Assembly: GCA_031431125.1 (NCBI GenBank)
Contig: JANPCX010000090.1
Location: 1 to 23,281 of the forward strand
DNA: 23,281 bases
Source of the DNA: JANPCX01 sp031431125
GTDB taxonomy: Bacteria > Pseudomonadota > Gammaproteobacteria > Burkholderiales > Burkholderiaceae_C
Direction: 5' to 3'
The stretch's first letter is position 1, and the number at the start of each line of letters is the position of its first letter. The notes under the pieces were generated by a model. It was given only the letters and a program-made list of their open reading frames with translations. It made no database searches and was not told the DNA's origin. The position numbers and the translations under genes were made by a program. Below are positions 1 to 7,168 of the stretch, in pieces.

Positions 1-81
1 GCGCTGCCGCCAAAATACTTCACCCAACTCGGGCTGGTCTCGCTGGTGGCAACACACCAGCATCTCCAGCGCTCTACTTGA
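1..81 (+). CDS. ltrA: Group II intron reverse transcriptase/maturase, C-terminal tail (partial)
   Basis: Frame 1 is open from the window edge and ends at TGA 79-81, giving 26 residues. The stretch YFTQLGLVSL resembles the end of group II intron-encoded proteins, which often finish with a short 'GLxSL' segment after the X/HNH region. The stop codon overlaps the first base pairs of domain V, as in compact bacterial introns. The identification rests mostly on its position against domain V, because 26 residues alone are weak evidence. The encoded protein would act in intron splicing and retrohoming. Confidence 0.7.
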   Translation, partial: ALPPKYFTQLGLVSLVATHQHLQRST

Positions 82-115
82 ACCGCCGTATGCGGAACCG
101 CACGTACGGTGGTGT
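80..115 (+). ncRNA. Group II intron domain V hairpin
   Basis: A 34-36-nt hairpin: ACCGCCGTA (82-90) pairs with the TACGGTGGT arm (105-113) with one G-U pair. A two-base CG bulge sits on the 3' side, and TGCG pairs with CGCA at the tip. The conserved two-base bulge, the lower stem with a CGC triad and the short apical stem are hallmarks of domain V, the catalytic core of the ribozyme. Confidence 0.85.
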
Positions 116-118
116 GAG

Positions 119-152
119 AGGGCTGAGGGGGTAACCCCTCAGCCTACTCAAT
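119..152 (+). ncRNA. Group II intron domain VI hairpin and 3' splice region
   Basis: GGCTGAGGGG (121-130) pairs perfectly with CCCCTCAGCC (135-144) around a GTAA tetraloop. The segment TACTCAAT after the stem is where the branch-point A and the terminal AY of the intron normally lie. This predicts that the downstream exon begins near position 153. Confidence 0.75.
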
Positions 153-366
153 CCTTTGAGCACAAAACCTTGGCGCGATGGGTGGGTGCTGCGAGGAGGC
201 GCTGCCGAATCAAGGGCGTCTCGACCGGTGGCGTGACGACACAATAGGTTCTATGCAATAGAGTCATTTCCAGTTCGGTCTCGCCTTTGCAAAGCGACGT
301 GATAATTCCCGGGACTGTTGCGCAGCAGCACAGCCTGCATGATGCTTCCCCACTCGATGCCTATTC
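153..366. other. Exon-side flank of the intron, no recognised gene
   Basis: This 214-base stretch lies between the predicted intron 3' end and the TPR-methyltransferase gene. A short plus-strand frame crosses the intron end and stays open to TAG 245-247. It is rich in Arg, Lys and Thr, and I do not recognise it. It might be a fragment of the gene the intron entered, but nothing confirms that. I saw no terminator, repeat or clear promoter in it. Confidence 0.3.
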
Positions 367-1590
367 ATGACGCCTGAAGACACCGCTTTTGACAAAGCCA
401 AGGACCACTTTCTGGCCGGCCTCACGCATTTCGAGGCCAGAGAGTTTGAGCCCGCCGAACAGCGTTTTCGCGCTTCGCTCGCCCACGTGCCCGCACGCGT
501 CTCCACCTTGGTGAATTTGGCTGCCACCTTGTTGGCGTTGAACAAACCGCAGGACGTGCTGGATGTGACCGCTGAGATCCTGGCCCAAGAAGCCGACAAC
601 CAAGACGCGCTGTTGCACCGCGCCACGGCGCTGGGTTGTCTAGGCCGGATGCACGAAGCGCTGGCCCACTTTGATCAGCTGCTGGCAGTGAATGAACAGG
701 TGGGCGAATTCTGGTCACGTCACGCCCAAACCTTGCAAGGCTTGGAGCGCCATGCTGAAGCGCTCAAGTCCTATCAACTTGCGGTGGGGCTTGATTCGAC
801 ACTCGCCACCGCTTGGATGAACCTGGGCAGTTTGTTGCGCGAGGCCGGTCAACGCCAAGAATCGGCCCATGCTTTTCGCCAAGCGATTGCCCATGGTGCC
901 GATACCGAGTTGACTCGTTACTACCTGGCTTCGGTCACGGATGAGGCCCAGTCACAAACCGCGCCCAGCAGCGCACCACAGCACTATGTGCAAGCGTTGT
1001 TTGATGGTTATGCGAACGAGTTTGACAGCCACTTGGTGAACGTACTGGGCTACAAAACGCATGTGCTGTTGAACCAGCACTTGCACCCAGTGGCCCCTGG
1101 GCCTTTCCAATCGACCTTGGATCTGGGCTGCGGAACCGGCTTGTGTGGTGGCTTGATTCACCCACACACCCAACGTTTGATCGGTGTGGACTTGTCACAG
1201 CAGATGCTGGACAAAGCAACCGAGCTCAACATTTACGATGAGCTGCTTCAGGGCGACATCGTCGCGCATTTGCGCACCACGCCACACCGCCACGATTTGG
1301 TGATGGCCACCGATGTGTTTGTCTACATTGGTGACTTGAACCCCACCTTTGAAGCAACCCAGGCGGCCATGCCAACCGGCGGCATTTTTTGCTTCTCTGC
1401 CGAAGCTGCGCATGACGAAGCGCAAGACTTCGAGCTGCTGGCCAGCTTGCGTTATGCGCACAGCGAACGTTATCTGCGCGTTTTGGCAAGCAACCATGGT
1501 TTCGAGGTGGTGCTGCTGCGGCGCGAGCCCATACGCGAAGATCAGCGCAAACCCATCGTGGGTTTTTTGGTTTACTTGCGCCGTCTTTGA
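367..1590 (+). CDS. TPR-repeat class I SAM-dependent methyltransferase
   Basis: A 407-residue protein with two parts. Residues about 10-190 form helical tetratricopeptide repeats, with TPR-type spacing in AWMNLGSLLREAGQRQES. Residues about 205-407 form a class I methyltransferase domain. The AdoMet-binding motif I is LDLGCGTG at 251-258, and the acidic end of strand 2 is IGVDLS shortly after. The stretch beginning YVQALFDGYANEFD, just before the catalytic domain, matches the predicted TPR-methyltransferase family (COG4976-like). The TPR part would bind a partner or substrate; the methyl acceptor is unknown. The ATG at 367 has no strong Shine-Dalgarno sequence, but no better upstream start exists in frame. 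The DUF502 gene follows almost directly, so co-transcription is likely. Confidence 0.85.
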   Translation: MTPEDTAFDKAKDHFLAGLTHFEAREFEPAEQRFRASLAHVPARVSTLVNLAATLLALNKPQDVLDVTAEILAQEADNQDALLHRATALGCLGRMHEALAHFDQLLAVNEQVGEFWSRHAQTLQGLERHAEALKSYQLAVGLDSTLATAWMNLGSLLREAGQRQESAHAFRQAIAHGADTELTRYYLASVTDEAQSQTAPSSAPQHYVQALFDGYANEFDSHLVNVLGYKTHVLLNQHLHPVAPGPFQSTLDLGCGTGLCGGLIHPHTQRLIGVDLSQQMLDKATELNIYDELLQGDIVAHLRTTPHRHDLVMATDVFVYIGDLNPTFEATQAAMPTGGIFCFSAEAAHDEAQDFELLASLRYAHSERYLRVLASNHGFEVVLLRREPIREDQRKPIVGFLVYLRRL

Positions 1591-1608
1591 TTGCCACCAC
1601 CCCACACC

Positions 1609-2313
1609 ATGCACTCCACCGCCCGACATTTGTTCCGCATCTTCCTCACAGGCTTGCTGGCCGCGCTGCCGCTGGCGGCAACGGTGTCCATTTTTGTATG
1701 GGGCGTGCGTTTGCTTTATGGCTGGGTGGGGCCCAGCAGTTTGGTGGGCGGTTGGTTGGCGCGTGCGGGTTTGGGGCACAGCTCGGAAGTTGTGGGTTAT
1801 TTGATCGGGGTGGGCCTGTTGCTGCTGTGCATTTTTGTGCTGGGGCTGCTGGTGCAAACACGTTTGCGCGGTGTGTTGCAACGAACCTTGGACGGCGCCA
1901 TGCAGCGCATACCGGTGGTCCGCCATGTATACGACATCGTGCGCAAACTGGTGGACTTGCTCTCGCAGCGTGATGCCGATGGCCTGGCCTCGATGCGGCC
2001 GGTGTGGTTGCAGTTCGGTGGCCCCGGCCAAGTGGCGGTGCTGGGTTTGTTGTCCACGCCTGAGCCGGTGTGGGTGGGCGGTGAGCCCTATTTGGGTGTG
2101 CTGGTGCCCACGGCGCCCGTGCCCGTGGGTGGTGGCTTGCTTTTTGTACCGCAAGCCTGGGTCACGCCCGCGCCCATCGGCGTGGACGGTTTGACCAGCA
2201 TCTATGTGTCGATGGGCGTCACTTCAGCACAGCACCTGGGCAAGGCTGTGAACCCAACTCCTTCGACGCCCAAGGTCAAGCCGAACGTGCCTGAGACTCC
2301 AACTCGGCTTTGA
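1609..2313 (+). CDS. DUF502 family membrane protein
   Basis: A 234-residue predicted inner-membrane protein of the DUF502 family. Two hydrophobic segments lie near the N-terminus, the first about residues 8-30 and the second about 58-80 (YLIGVGLLLLCIFVLGLLV). They are followed by the family's conserved IPVVRHVYDIVRKLVD region and a soluble, Gly/Val-rich C-terminal domain. Its biochemical role is unknown in the family. I prefer ATG 1609 over the in-frame TTG at 1591, because the TTG abuts the previous stop and family members begin close to the first membrane segment. The last 38 bases overlap, tail to tail, the end of the DUF533 gene on the other strand. Confidence 0.85.
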   Translation: MHSTARHLFRIFLTGLLAALPLAATVSIFVWGVRLLYGWVGPSSLVGGWLARAGLGHSSEVVGYLIGVGLLLLCIFVLGLLVQTRLRGVLQRTLDGAMQRIPVVRHVYDIVRKLVDLLSQRDADGLASMRPVWLQFGGPGQVAVLGLLSTPEPVWVGGEPYLGVLVPTAPVPVGGGLLFVPQAWVTPAPIGVDGLTSIYVSMGVTSAQHLGKAVNPTPSTPKVKPNVPETPTRL

Positions 2314-2980
2314 GGCCGGGTGCCAATTGCAGCTGTCGGGCCAGCTCGTCCAGGTAGGCACGTTCCATGAAGGTGGTGTCGTCCGTCATCAGCAGGCTGG
2401 CCAGGTACATCTCCGCGGCGAGTTCAGGTGTGGTGGCGGCGCGTGCCACTTCGGCCGGGTCCAAGGGGCGACGCAGTTCTTCTTCCATCCAGCGGCGTTC
2501 TTGCGCATCTGCCTGAATGCGGTCCAGCTCGGCGTGGATCAAACCCTGCTCGCGTTCGTCCAAATGGCCATCCGACTTGGCCGCTGCAATCATGGCCTTG
2601 AGCAAGGCTTGGCTGTGTTCTTCGGCGGGCGCAGCCAAGAGCGGCGTGCTGCGTGATGGGCTTGGGGCAGGCGCAGTGCCAGGGTGGGGCGCTTGTTGCT
2701 GGGCTTGTTGTGCTTGCCAGTGGTTATAGGCCTTGAAGGCAACCGCACCCAACGCTGCCATGCTGCCGTACTTCAGCGCGGTGCCGCCCATGCTGCGGCC
2801 CCGTTTGCTGCCCAGCAAGAGGCCCAGAACACCCCCCGTAGCAGCACCCGCACCGAACTTGCCCCATCCGGGGTCACCCGTGCGACCGGCTGATGGCGCA
2901 GAACGGGAAGCGCCCCCTTTGTTGTCCATCATGGACAGACCTGATTTCAACAGTTGTTCGAGCATGGATTGAGCACTCAT
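2276..2980 (-). CDS. DUF533 / TerB-like protein
   Basis: A 234-residue protein of the DUF533 family. Residues 1-25 form a short helix (SMLEQLLKSGLSMM). A Gly/Ala-rich, membrane-like segment follows at about 42-85, with KFGAGAATGG and GSKRGR. A Pro/Gln/Ala linker spans about 88-120, and a TerB-type acidic helical domain runs from about 121 to the end, with AAKSDGHLDEREQ at 133-145. The TerB fold occurs in tellurite-resistance and membrane stress proteins, but no specific reaction is known for DUF533. The start is placed at ATG 2980, since family proteins begin at this methionine; an in-frame extension further upstream looks non-coding. It lies 70 bases after the DUF456 gene, on the same strand. 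Confidence 0.85.
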   Translation of the reverse strand: MSAQSMLEQLLKSGLSMMDNKGGASRSAPSAGRTGDPGWGKFGAGAATGGVLGLLLGSKRGRSMGGTALKYGSMAALGAVAFKAYNHWQAQQAQQQAPHPGTAPAPSPSRSTPLLAAPAEEHSQALLKAMIAAAKSDGHLDEREQGLIHAELDRIQADAQERRWMEEELRRPLDPAEVARAATTPELAAEMYLASLLMTDDTTFMERAYLDELARQLQLAPGLKAELESQARSA

Positions 2981-3050
2981 GGATTTGACTTTCTGAGTAA
3001 AAAAAGAAGTGAGGTCGACGTCGAGAAATGGTTTGATGGCGTGGAAGTTT

Positions 3051-3533
3051 TCAGATGAGCAAAGCGGCCCCAAAAATTCCGACCATGATGAAAGCCAGCA
3101 CCACTTTGGCGATGAGCCCCACCATGATGCCGATCCAAGTGGAAATGCCCACTTTCACCGCCCGTGTTTGGTCTTTTCGCGCCAGGTACTCGCCCACGGC
3201 GGCACCCACCAAAGGCATGAACAGCACACCGACCAAGCCCATGAAAAGGCCCAGTACCGTGCCCACCGCAGCGCCGATCAGTGCCTGTTTGCTGGCACCG
3301 GCTTTTTTGGCACCCATCAGCCCGGCCACGTAATCCAGTCCCCACGCCAGCACGGCGAGAACACTGACCACCACCACGGTCGTCACGCTCACCCGGGTGA
3401 AATCGTCGATCCATGCGCCGAGCGCAATGCCAGCCCAAACCAAAATCGTGCCCGGTAAAACGGGCAGCACCGTGCCGGCCAAACCCACCAAAATCAAGGC
3501 TGCACAGAGAATCCACAACAAGGTTATTTCCAA
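3051..3533 (-). CDS. DUF456 family membrane protein
   Basis: A 160-residue, very hydrophobic protein with about four membrane segments. The N-terminus MEITLLWILCAALILVGLAG, followed by TVLPVLPG, is the typical opening of DUF456 proteins. The later Gly-rich blocks (ALIGAAVGTVLGLFMG and PLVGAAVGEY) are also characteristic. The function is unknown; it is an integral inner-membrane protein. The start codon is TTG at 3531-3533, chosen because it places the conserved N-terminus exactly and has a purine-rich GAAGAAAG upstream. It probably heads a two-gene unit with the downstream DUF533 gene. It is transcribed divergently from the aldo/keto reductase across a 126-base intergenic region. Confidence 0.85.
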   Translation of the reverse strand: MEITLLWILCAALILVGLAGTVLPVLPGTILVWAGIALGAWIDDFTRVSVTTVVVVSVLAVLAWGLDYVAGLMGAKKAGASKQALIGAAVGTVLGLFMGLVGVLFMPLVGAAVGEYLARKDQTRAVKVGISTWIGIMVGLIAKVVLAFIMVGIFGAALLI

Positions 3534-3659
3534 GGTAAGCTTTCTTCGCTGGAAAAAATTCAGCGCCCTTCCTATCTGACACCCCCGGATTGAACTTCAA
3601 GGGTTGGCCTGCTGCCAACATGGGTTTGATCGGGATGTTTGTGACCCCTCGGAGTTCTG

Positions 3660-4655
3660 ATGCACTACCGCTCGCTAGGAAAAAGTCCATTGCAGGTGTC
3701 GTCCCTTTGTTTGGGTACGATGATGTTCGCTGACCAAACACCGCTGGAAGACGCCCGAGAAATCGTGGCCCATGCGCGAGGGTCGGGTGTGAACTTCATC
3801 GACACGGCCGACGTGTATTCGCTCGGCGCCTCAGAGGCCATGGTCGGCGAGCTGCTCCAAGGCACACGCGATGAATGGGTGCTGGCCACCAAGGTGGGCA
3901 ACAAGATGTCGGGGCGGCCCAATGAGTCCATGTATTCAAGGGCGTGGGTGCAGCGCGAATGTGAAGCCAGCTTGAAGCGCCTGCAAACCGACCACATCGA
4001 CATTTACTACCTGCACCGCGACTACAACGGCATGGACCTGGAAGAACCGCTGCGTGCCATCGAGGCCCTGTTGCACGCGGGCAAGATCCGCTACTGGGGT
4101 GTTTCCAACTTTCGCGGCTGGCGCATTGCCGAGATGGTGCACATGGCGAAGGCTTTGAGCATGCCGGCGCCTGTGGTTTGCCAGCCTTACTACAACCTGC
4201 TCAACCGCCAACCTGAAGTGGAGGTGCTGCCAGCCTGCATGCACCACGGTTTGGGTTTGGTGCCTTACAGCCCGATTGCACGCGGCGTGCTGTCCGGCAA
4301 GTACATGCCAGGCGAGGCCCCGGCCAGCCACACCCGCGCCGGGCGCGGTGACAAACGTATTATGGAAACCGAGTTCCGTAACGACTCGCTGTTGATAGCG
4401 CGGGTGCTGCAAGAACACTGCGAACGCACCGGGCGCTCACTCACCCACTTCGCCACCGCCTGGGTGTTGGCCCACAAAGGCGTGAGCAGCGTGATCGCCG
4501 GGCCACGCACCTTGGCCCAGTGGGTGGACTACGGCGGCGCGCTCGACTGCGTCATCACGGAAGAGGATGAGGCGCTGATCAATCGGTTGGTGAGCCCAGG
4601 GCATCCGTCTACGCCGGGGTTCAATGATCCGGCTTATCCCTTGAACGGGCGTTGA
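3660..4655 (+). CDS. Aldo/keto reductase
   Basis: A 331-residue NADPH-dependent oxidoreductase with the (beta/alpha)8 fold. The full catalytic tetrad is visible: Asp48 and Tyr53 in FIDTADVY, Lys78 in ATKVG and His119 in YLHRDY. The N-terminal MHYRSLGKSPLQVSSLCLGT and the C-terminal cofactor segment around VIAGPRT match the YghZ/Kv-beta-like branch of the superfamily. The substrate cannot be told from sequence; small aldehydes or ketones are the usual class. ATG 3660 is preceded by GGAG at a good distance. It is the last gene of normal local codon style before a cassette of different composition begins 7 bases downstream. Confidence 0.92.
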   Translation: MHYRSLGKSPLQVSSLCLGTMMFADQTPLEDAREIVAHARGSGVNFIDTADVYSLGASEAMVGELLQGTRDEWVLATKVGNKMSGRPNESMYSRAWVQRECEASLKRLQTDHIDIYYLHRDYNGMDLEEPLRAIEALLHAGKIRYWGVSNFRGWRIAEMVHMAKALSMPAPVVCQPYYNLLNRQPEVEVLPACMHHGLGLVPYSPIARGVLSGKYMPGEAPASHTRAGRGDKRIMETEFRNDSLLIARVLQEHCERTGRSLTHFATAWVLAHKGVSSVIAGPRTLAQWVDYGGALDCVITEEDEALINRLVSPGHPSTPGFNDPAYPLNGR

Positions 4656-4662
4656 GTCTCAT

Positions 4663-5028
4663 ATGCACTACCGCCGTGCTGTTTTCGTCCTGGTTGCAAC
4701 CCTGGCTCTTCTCGGGCCGACGTCAGCTGTCCTTGCGCAGGCAAATTCCGATCCAAAACCGCATAGCGTCGAGCTAGTTGTCACCGCGTCGGGTCAATAC
4801 ATCCTTGCGGGAAAACCCATTGCCCAGTCTCGACTCCGAGAGGAACTGCGTGCACTCAAGTATCGGCATCGCGAAGTCGATCTGCGCGTAGTCGCAGGCC
4901 CCAGGGCAACGTACCAGCAAATCGCACCCGTGATGCAAGCGGTTCAACAGGAGGGCCTCACAAAATTAGCCTTCGTCACCAGCCCACCACAATCTCCGAG
5001 CAACGCGTCTCAGCCTGGCACGCGATAG
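4663..5028 (+). CDS. ExbD/TolR-like periplasmic domain protein with signal peptide
   Basis: A 121-residue protein. Residues 1-27 look like a cleavable signal peptide: a basic start (HYRR), a hydrophobic core (AVFVLVATLALLG) and an AQA end. Residues 35-107 resemble the periplasmic domain of ExbD/TolR proteins: a strand VELVVTASGQYILAG, then K-P-I, a helix, a strand VDLRVVAG, a helix YQQIAPVMQAVQQEG and a final strand KLAFVT. Classical ExbD has an uncleaved membrane anchor carrying an essential Asp for proton-driven energy transfer; no such Asp is present in this N-terminal segment. No ExbB partner is nearby, so it is probably not a working TonB energiser. It starts 7 bases after the reductase. 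Codon use differs from its left neighbour. Confidence 0.6.
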   Translation: MHYRRAVFVLVATLALLGPTSAVLAQANSDPKPHSVELVVTASGQYILAGKPIAQSRLREELRALKYRHREVDLRVVAGPRATYQQIAPVMQAVQQEGLTKLAFVTSPPQSPSNASQPGTR

Positions 5029-5094
5029 GCTGGTCTTGGCAATGCGCCCCAACTCGCTCAGCTCAAACCACAATGGCCTCCTGCATCCAAGACC

Positions 5095-5919
5095 ATGACC
5101 TCCGCCTTCTACGACCGACTTGCTCCCTGCTACCACCTGCTCTACGGTGATTGGGAAAACGCAGTCGCCAAGCAGGGTGAAGCGCTTGCCAGACTGCTTC
5201 GAGAAGCTGGGGTAAATCCCGGCGAGCATGTGCTTGACGCGGCCAGCGGGGTCGGAACACAAACCCTGGGCCTTCTCAAGCATGGCTATCTGCTAACCGC
5301 ATCCGACATTTCAGCAGGAGCCATTGAACGGCTCAAGGCAGAACTCTCGCGCAATGCCTTTCAGGCCAGTGCACATGTCGACGACCTGCGAACGCTTAGC
5401 CGCACGTCGTCCGAGTCCATGGCAGCCGTGATTGCGTGTGACAACAGCATCCCGCACTTGTTGTCCGACGATGAGATTCTTCAGGCTTTTCGAAGTTGTT
5501 ACCGATGCCTTCGGCCAGGTGGAGCTGCTGTCTTTTCGGTACGAGACTACGCGGCAATCGAGCGCATCAACCCGGATGTTCGCCCCTACGGTTTGCGCTA
5601 CGAGGCGGGTAGCCGGTTCCTCGGGGTGCAGGTCTGGGAGTGGGACGGAGATCAATACGACCTGCGCGTCTACCTGACGTCGGAGTCACCAGAGGGCAAA
5701 TGTGAAACCCGGGTGCTGCGAAGTCGTTACTACGCTGTCTCCATCGAACGACTGCTGTTGCTTCTTGCGGAAGCTGGCTTTGTTGACGTGGAGCGGCGAG
5801 ACGACGTACTCTTTCAGCCTGTGCTGTTGGGGCGTCGGCCAAGTGCGGTCTCTCGGACTTCGATTGAGGGGGCAGTCAATAGGCTAAGCCTGCCGCCTGC
5901 CCCGCATGCCGAGCCGTAG
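5095..5919 (+). CDS. Class I SAM-dependent methyltransferase
   Basis: A 274-residue soluble protein. It opens with the FYDRLAPCYHLLYGDW segment common in small-molecule methyltransferases (compare glycine/sarcosine and UbiE-like families). The AdoMet motif I follows as VLDAASGVGTQTL at about 47-59, motif II as LTASDIS, and the post-III region as LRPGGAAVFSVRDY. The substrate is unknown. The glycine motif has Ala-Ala-Ser where many relatives have Gly-Cys-Gly, which is tolerated in the superfamily. No clear ribosome-binding site precedes ATG 5095. It sits between the ExbD-like and GrpB-like genes, and its codon use matches theirs more than that of the flanking core genes. Confidence 0.85.
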   Translation: MTSAFYDRLAPCYHLLYGDWENAVAKQGEALARLLREAGVNPGEHVLDAASGVGTQTLGLLKHGYLLTASDISAGAIERLKAELSRNAFQASAHVDDLRTLSRTSSESMAAVIACDNSIPHLLSDDEILQAFRSCYRCLRPGGAAVFSVRDYAAIERINPDVRPYGLRYEAGSRFLGVQVWEWDGDQYDLRVYLTSESPEGKCETRVLRSRYYAVSIERLLLLLAEAGFVDVERRDDVLFQPVLLGRRPSAVSRTSIEGAVNRLSLPPAPHAEP

Positions 5920-5928
5920 GAGAACATC

Positions 5929-6471
5929 TTGAACCTCTCCAACGCAGAAGACCAGCCCATCGCAGTGCTGCCTTACTCGGCAGCCTGGCCAGCACTTTTC
6001 GCCGCCGAGGCGTCGATCCTGCGGGCAGTGCTCAAACCCTGGCTTGTTTCCGACATTGAACATGTTGGAAGTACCGCGGTTGTGGGTTTGTCTGCCAAGC
6101 CCGTCATCGACATCATGGCGCCAGTTCAAGACTTGGCGTCTTCAATCGGTGCAATCGTGGCTGCTCAATCGATCGGCTATTGCCACTACCCCTACAAGCC
6201 CGACCAGATGCACTGGTTTTGCAAGCCGTCGCCTGCATTACGCACGCACCATTTGCATCTCATTCCTTGGAACAGTCAGCTCTGGCACGAACGCCTTGCA
6301 TTTCGCGATGCGCTGCGCAACAGTTCGTCGCTGGCGCAGCGGTACGAGCACCTGAAACTGGAACTCGCGGCCCGTTATCCGCTGGACCGCGAGGCCTATA
6401 CCGAGGCAAAAAAACCGTTCATTGATTCAGTGCTCAGCGTTTGGCGTGCAAGCGCTGCGGGTGCAACTTAG
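5929..6471 (+). CDS. GrpB family protein (UPF0157, nucleotidyltransferase-like)
   Basis: A 180-residue protein of the GrpB/UPF0157 family, which has a nucleotidyltransferase-like fold. The signature is HVGSTAVVGLSAKPVIDIM, in which the GST and D-I-M elements correspond to the nucleotide-transfer core. HLHLIPWNSQLWHERLAFRD and the AYTEAKKPFI C-terminal helix are also typical. The biological substrate is not known for most members; some are fused to CoaE. The start is TTG 5929-5931, supported by AGGAG at 5918-5922 six bases upstream. It lies 9 bases after the methyltransferase stop, so the two are likely co-translated. Confidence 0.9.
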   Translation: MNLSNAEDQPIAVLPYSAAWPALFAAEASILRAVLKPWLVSDIEHVGSTAVVGLSAKPVIDIMAPVQDLASSIGAIVAAQSIGYCHYPYKPDQMHWFCKPSPALRTHHLHLIPWNSQLWHERLAFRDALRNSSSLAQRYEHLKLELAARYPLDREAYTEAKKPFIDSVLSVWRASAAGAT

Positions 6472-6495
6472 CCAAGCTCAAACCATCAATTCCCA

Positions 6496-7101
6496 GTGAC
6501 CAACACCAACACCCGCCACACCCTGCTTGAAGATGTGCAAGCCTTGCTCACCGCTACCTTGTTCATCTCTTTGGGCATCACGCTGTTCAAACAAACGGGC
6601 TTGCTCACCGGCGGAACCGCAGGTCTGGCCTTTCTGGTGCACTACGCCACGGGCACGGGTTTGGGTTTGCTTTTCTTTTTGATCAACCTGCCTTTTTATG
6701 GCCTGGCCTGGTTCGCCATGGGGCGGGCCTTCACATTCAAAACCTTCATCGCGGTGGCGTTGTTGGCGGGTTTCACGGAAGCCTTGCCTTGGGTTCTGAG
6801 CGTCCACCACATCCATCCCCTTTACGCTGCCGTGATGGGTGGCTTGCTCATCGGGGCGGGTTTTCTGATGCTCTTCAGGCACCAGGCCAGTTTGGGTGGT
6901 GTGGGCATCGTGGCTTTGTGGTTGCAGCAACGGCGCGGCTGGCGTGCAGGCCAGGTGCAGATGGCGGTGGACTGCTGCATCGTCTTGGCCGCGTTTTTCA
7001 CTGTCACGCCAATGCAGCTGGTTTACTCCTTGGTAGGCGCGGTGGTGTTGAACCTCACGCTGGCGGTCAACCACAAACCGGGACGGTATGTGGCGATGTG
7101 A
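6496..7101 (+). CDS. YitT family membrane protein
   Basis: A 201-residue integral membrane protein of the YitT family, with five or six hydrophobic segments. The signature at about residues 34-42 (TGLLTGGTAGLAF) and the later GAGFLMLFRHQASLGGVGIVAL are the two repeated Gly-rich blocks of this fold. It lacks the C-terminal DUF2179 domain of the longer Bacillus-type members, which is normal for short proteobacterial versions. The transported substrate, if any, is unknown. The start is GTG 6496. Its last 27 codons and the sequence beyond them recur at 8678-8809 as a diverged direct repeat. Confidence 0.88.
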   Translation: MTNTNTRHTLLEDVQALLTATLFISLGITLFKQTGLLTGGTAGLAFLVHYATGTGLGLLFFLINLPFYGLAWFAMGRAFTFKTFIAVALLAGFTEALPWVLSVHHIHPLYAAVMGGLLIGAGFLMLFRHQASLGGVGIVALWLQQRRGWRAGQVQMAVDCCIVLAAFFTVTPMQLVYSLVGAVVLNLTLAVNHKPGRYVAM

Positions 7102-7150
7102 GGGATGCACTGGAAGGTGTTCCGCGCCGTCAGTGCAAATTCGTGACCAC
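7021..7150 (+). repeat. Left copy of a ~130-bp direct repeat (yitT 3' end plus DUF2145 gene 3' end)
   Basis: Hand alignment of 7021-7150 with 8678-8809 gives about 80 % identity, with one two-base gap near 7083. The left copy contains the intact end of the YitT gene. Past its stop it also carries a minus-strand piece that would read VVTNLH-stop, matching the VVTDLD-stop end of the DUF2145 protein in the right copy. Similarity fades after 7150. Confidence 0.85.
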
Positions 7151-7168
7151 GGGGCACGCTCAACAGGT

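Larger units (their letters stand above)
1..152 (+). mobile_element. Group II intron, 3' end (5' part lies outside the window)
   Basis: The first ~150 bases read as the 3' end of a bacterial group II intron. A short open frame with the look of an intron maturase C-terminus stops at 79-81. It runs directly into a domain V hairpin (about 80-115), then a domain VI hairpin (121-144, perfect 10-bp stem with a GTAA loop) and a CTACTCAAT-type 3' end. This order (RT stop, domain V, domain VI, intron end) is the normal 3' layout of a retroelement-type group II intron. The exact 3' splice site, about 152, is inferred from the usual terminal AY and is not certain. The ribozyme 5' domains and most of the reverse transcriptase are off the left edge, so intactness cannot be judged. 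Confidence 0.85.

Noticed and set aside
1195..2154. A 319-residue minus-strand open frame antisense to the methyltransferase and DUF502 genes
   Set aside because: The composition is dominated by Gln, His and Thr, typical of the reverse complement of Leu/Val/Trp-rich coding DNA. There is no domain and no ribosome-binding site.
3660..4674. Identical 12-base starts ATGCACTACCGC of the aldo/keto reductase and the ExbD-like gene
   Set aside because: Similarity ends after 12 bases and the proteins are unrelated. Chance is the simplest explanation, though a recombination scar cannot be fully ruled out.
5029..6495. Possible integron gene cassettes (small accessory genes in a row)
   Set aside because: I looked for attC core and inverse-core sites (GTTRRRY and RYYYAAC) in the gaps between the genes and found no convincing pair. 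No integrase is present in the window.
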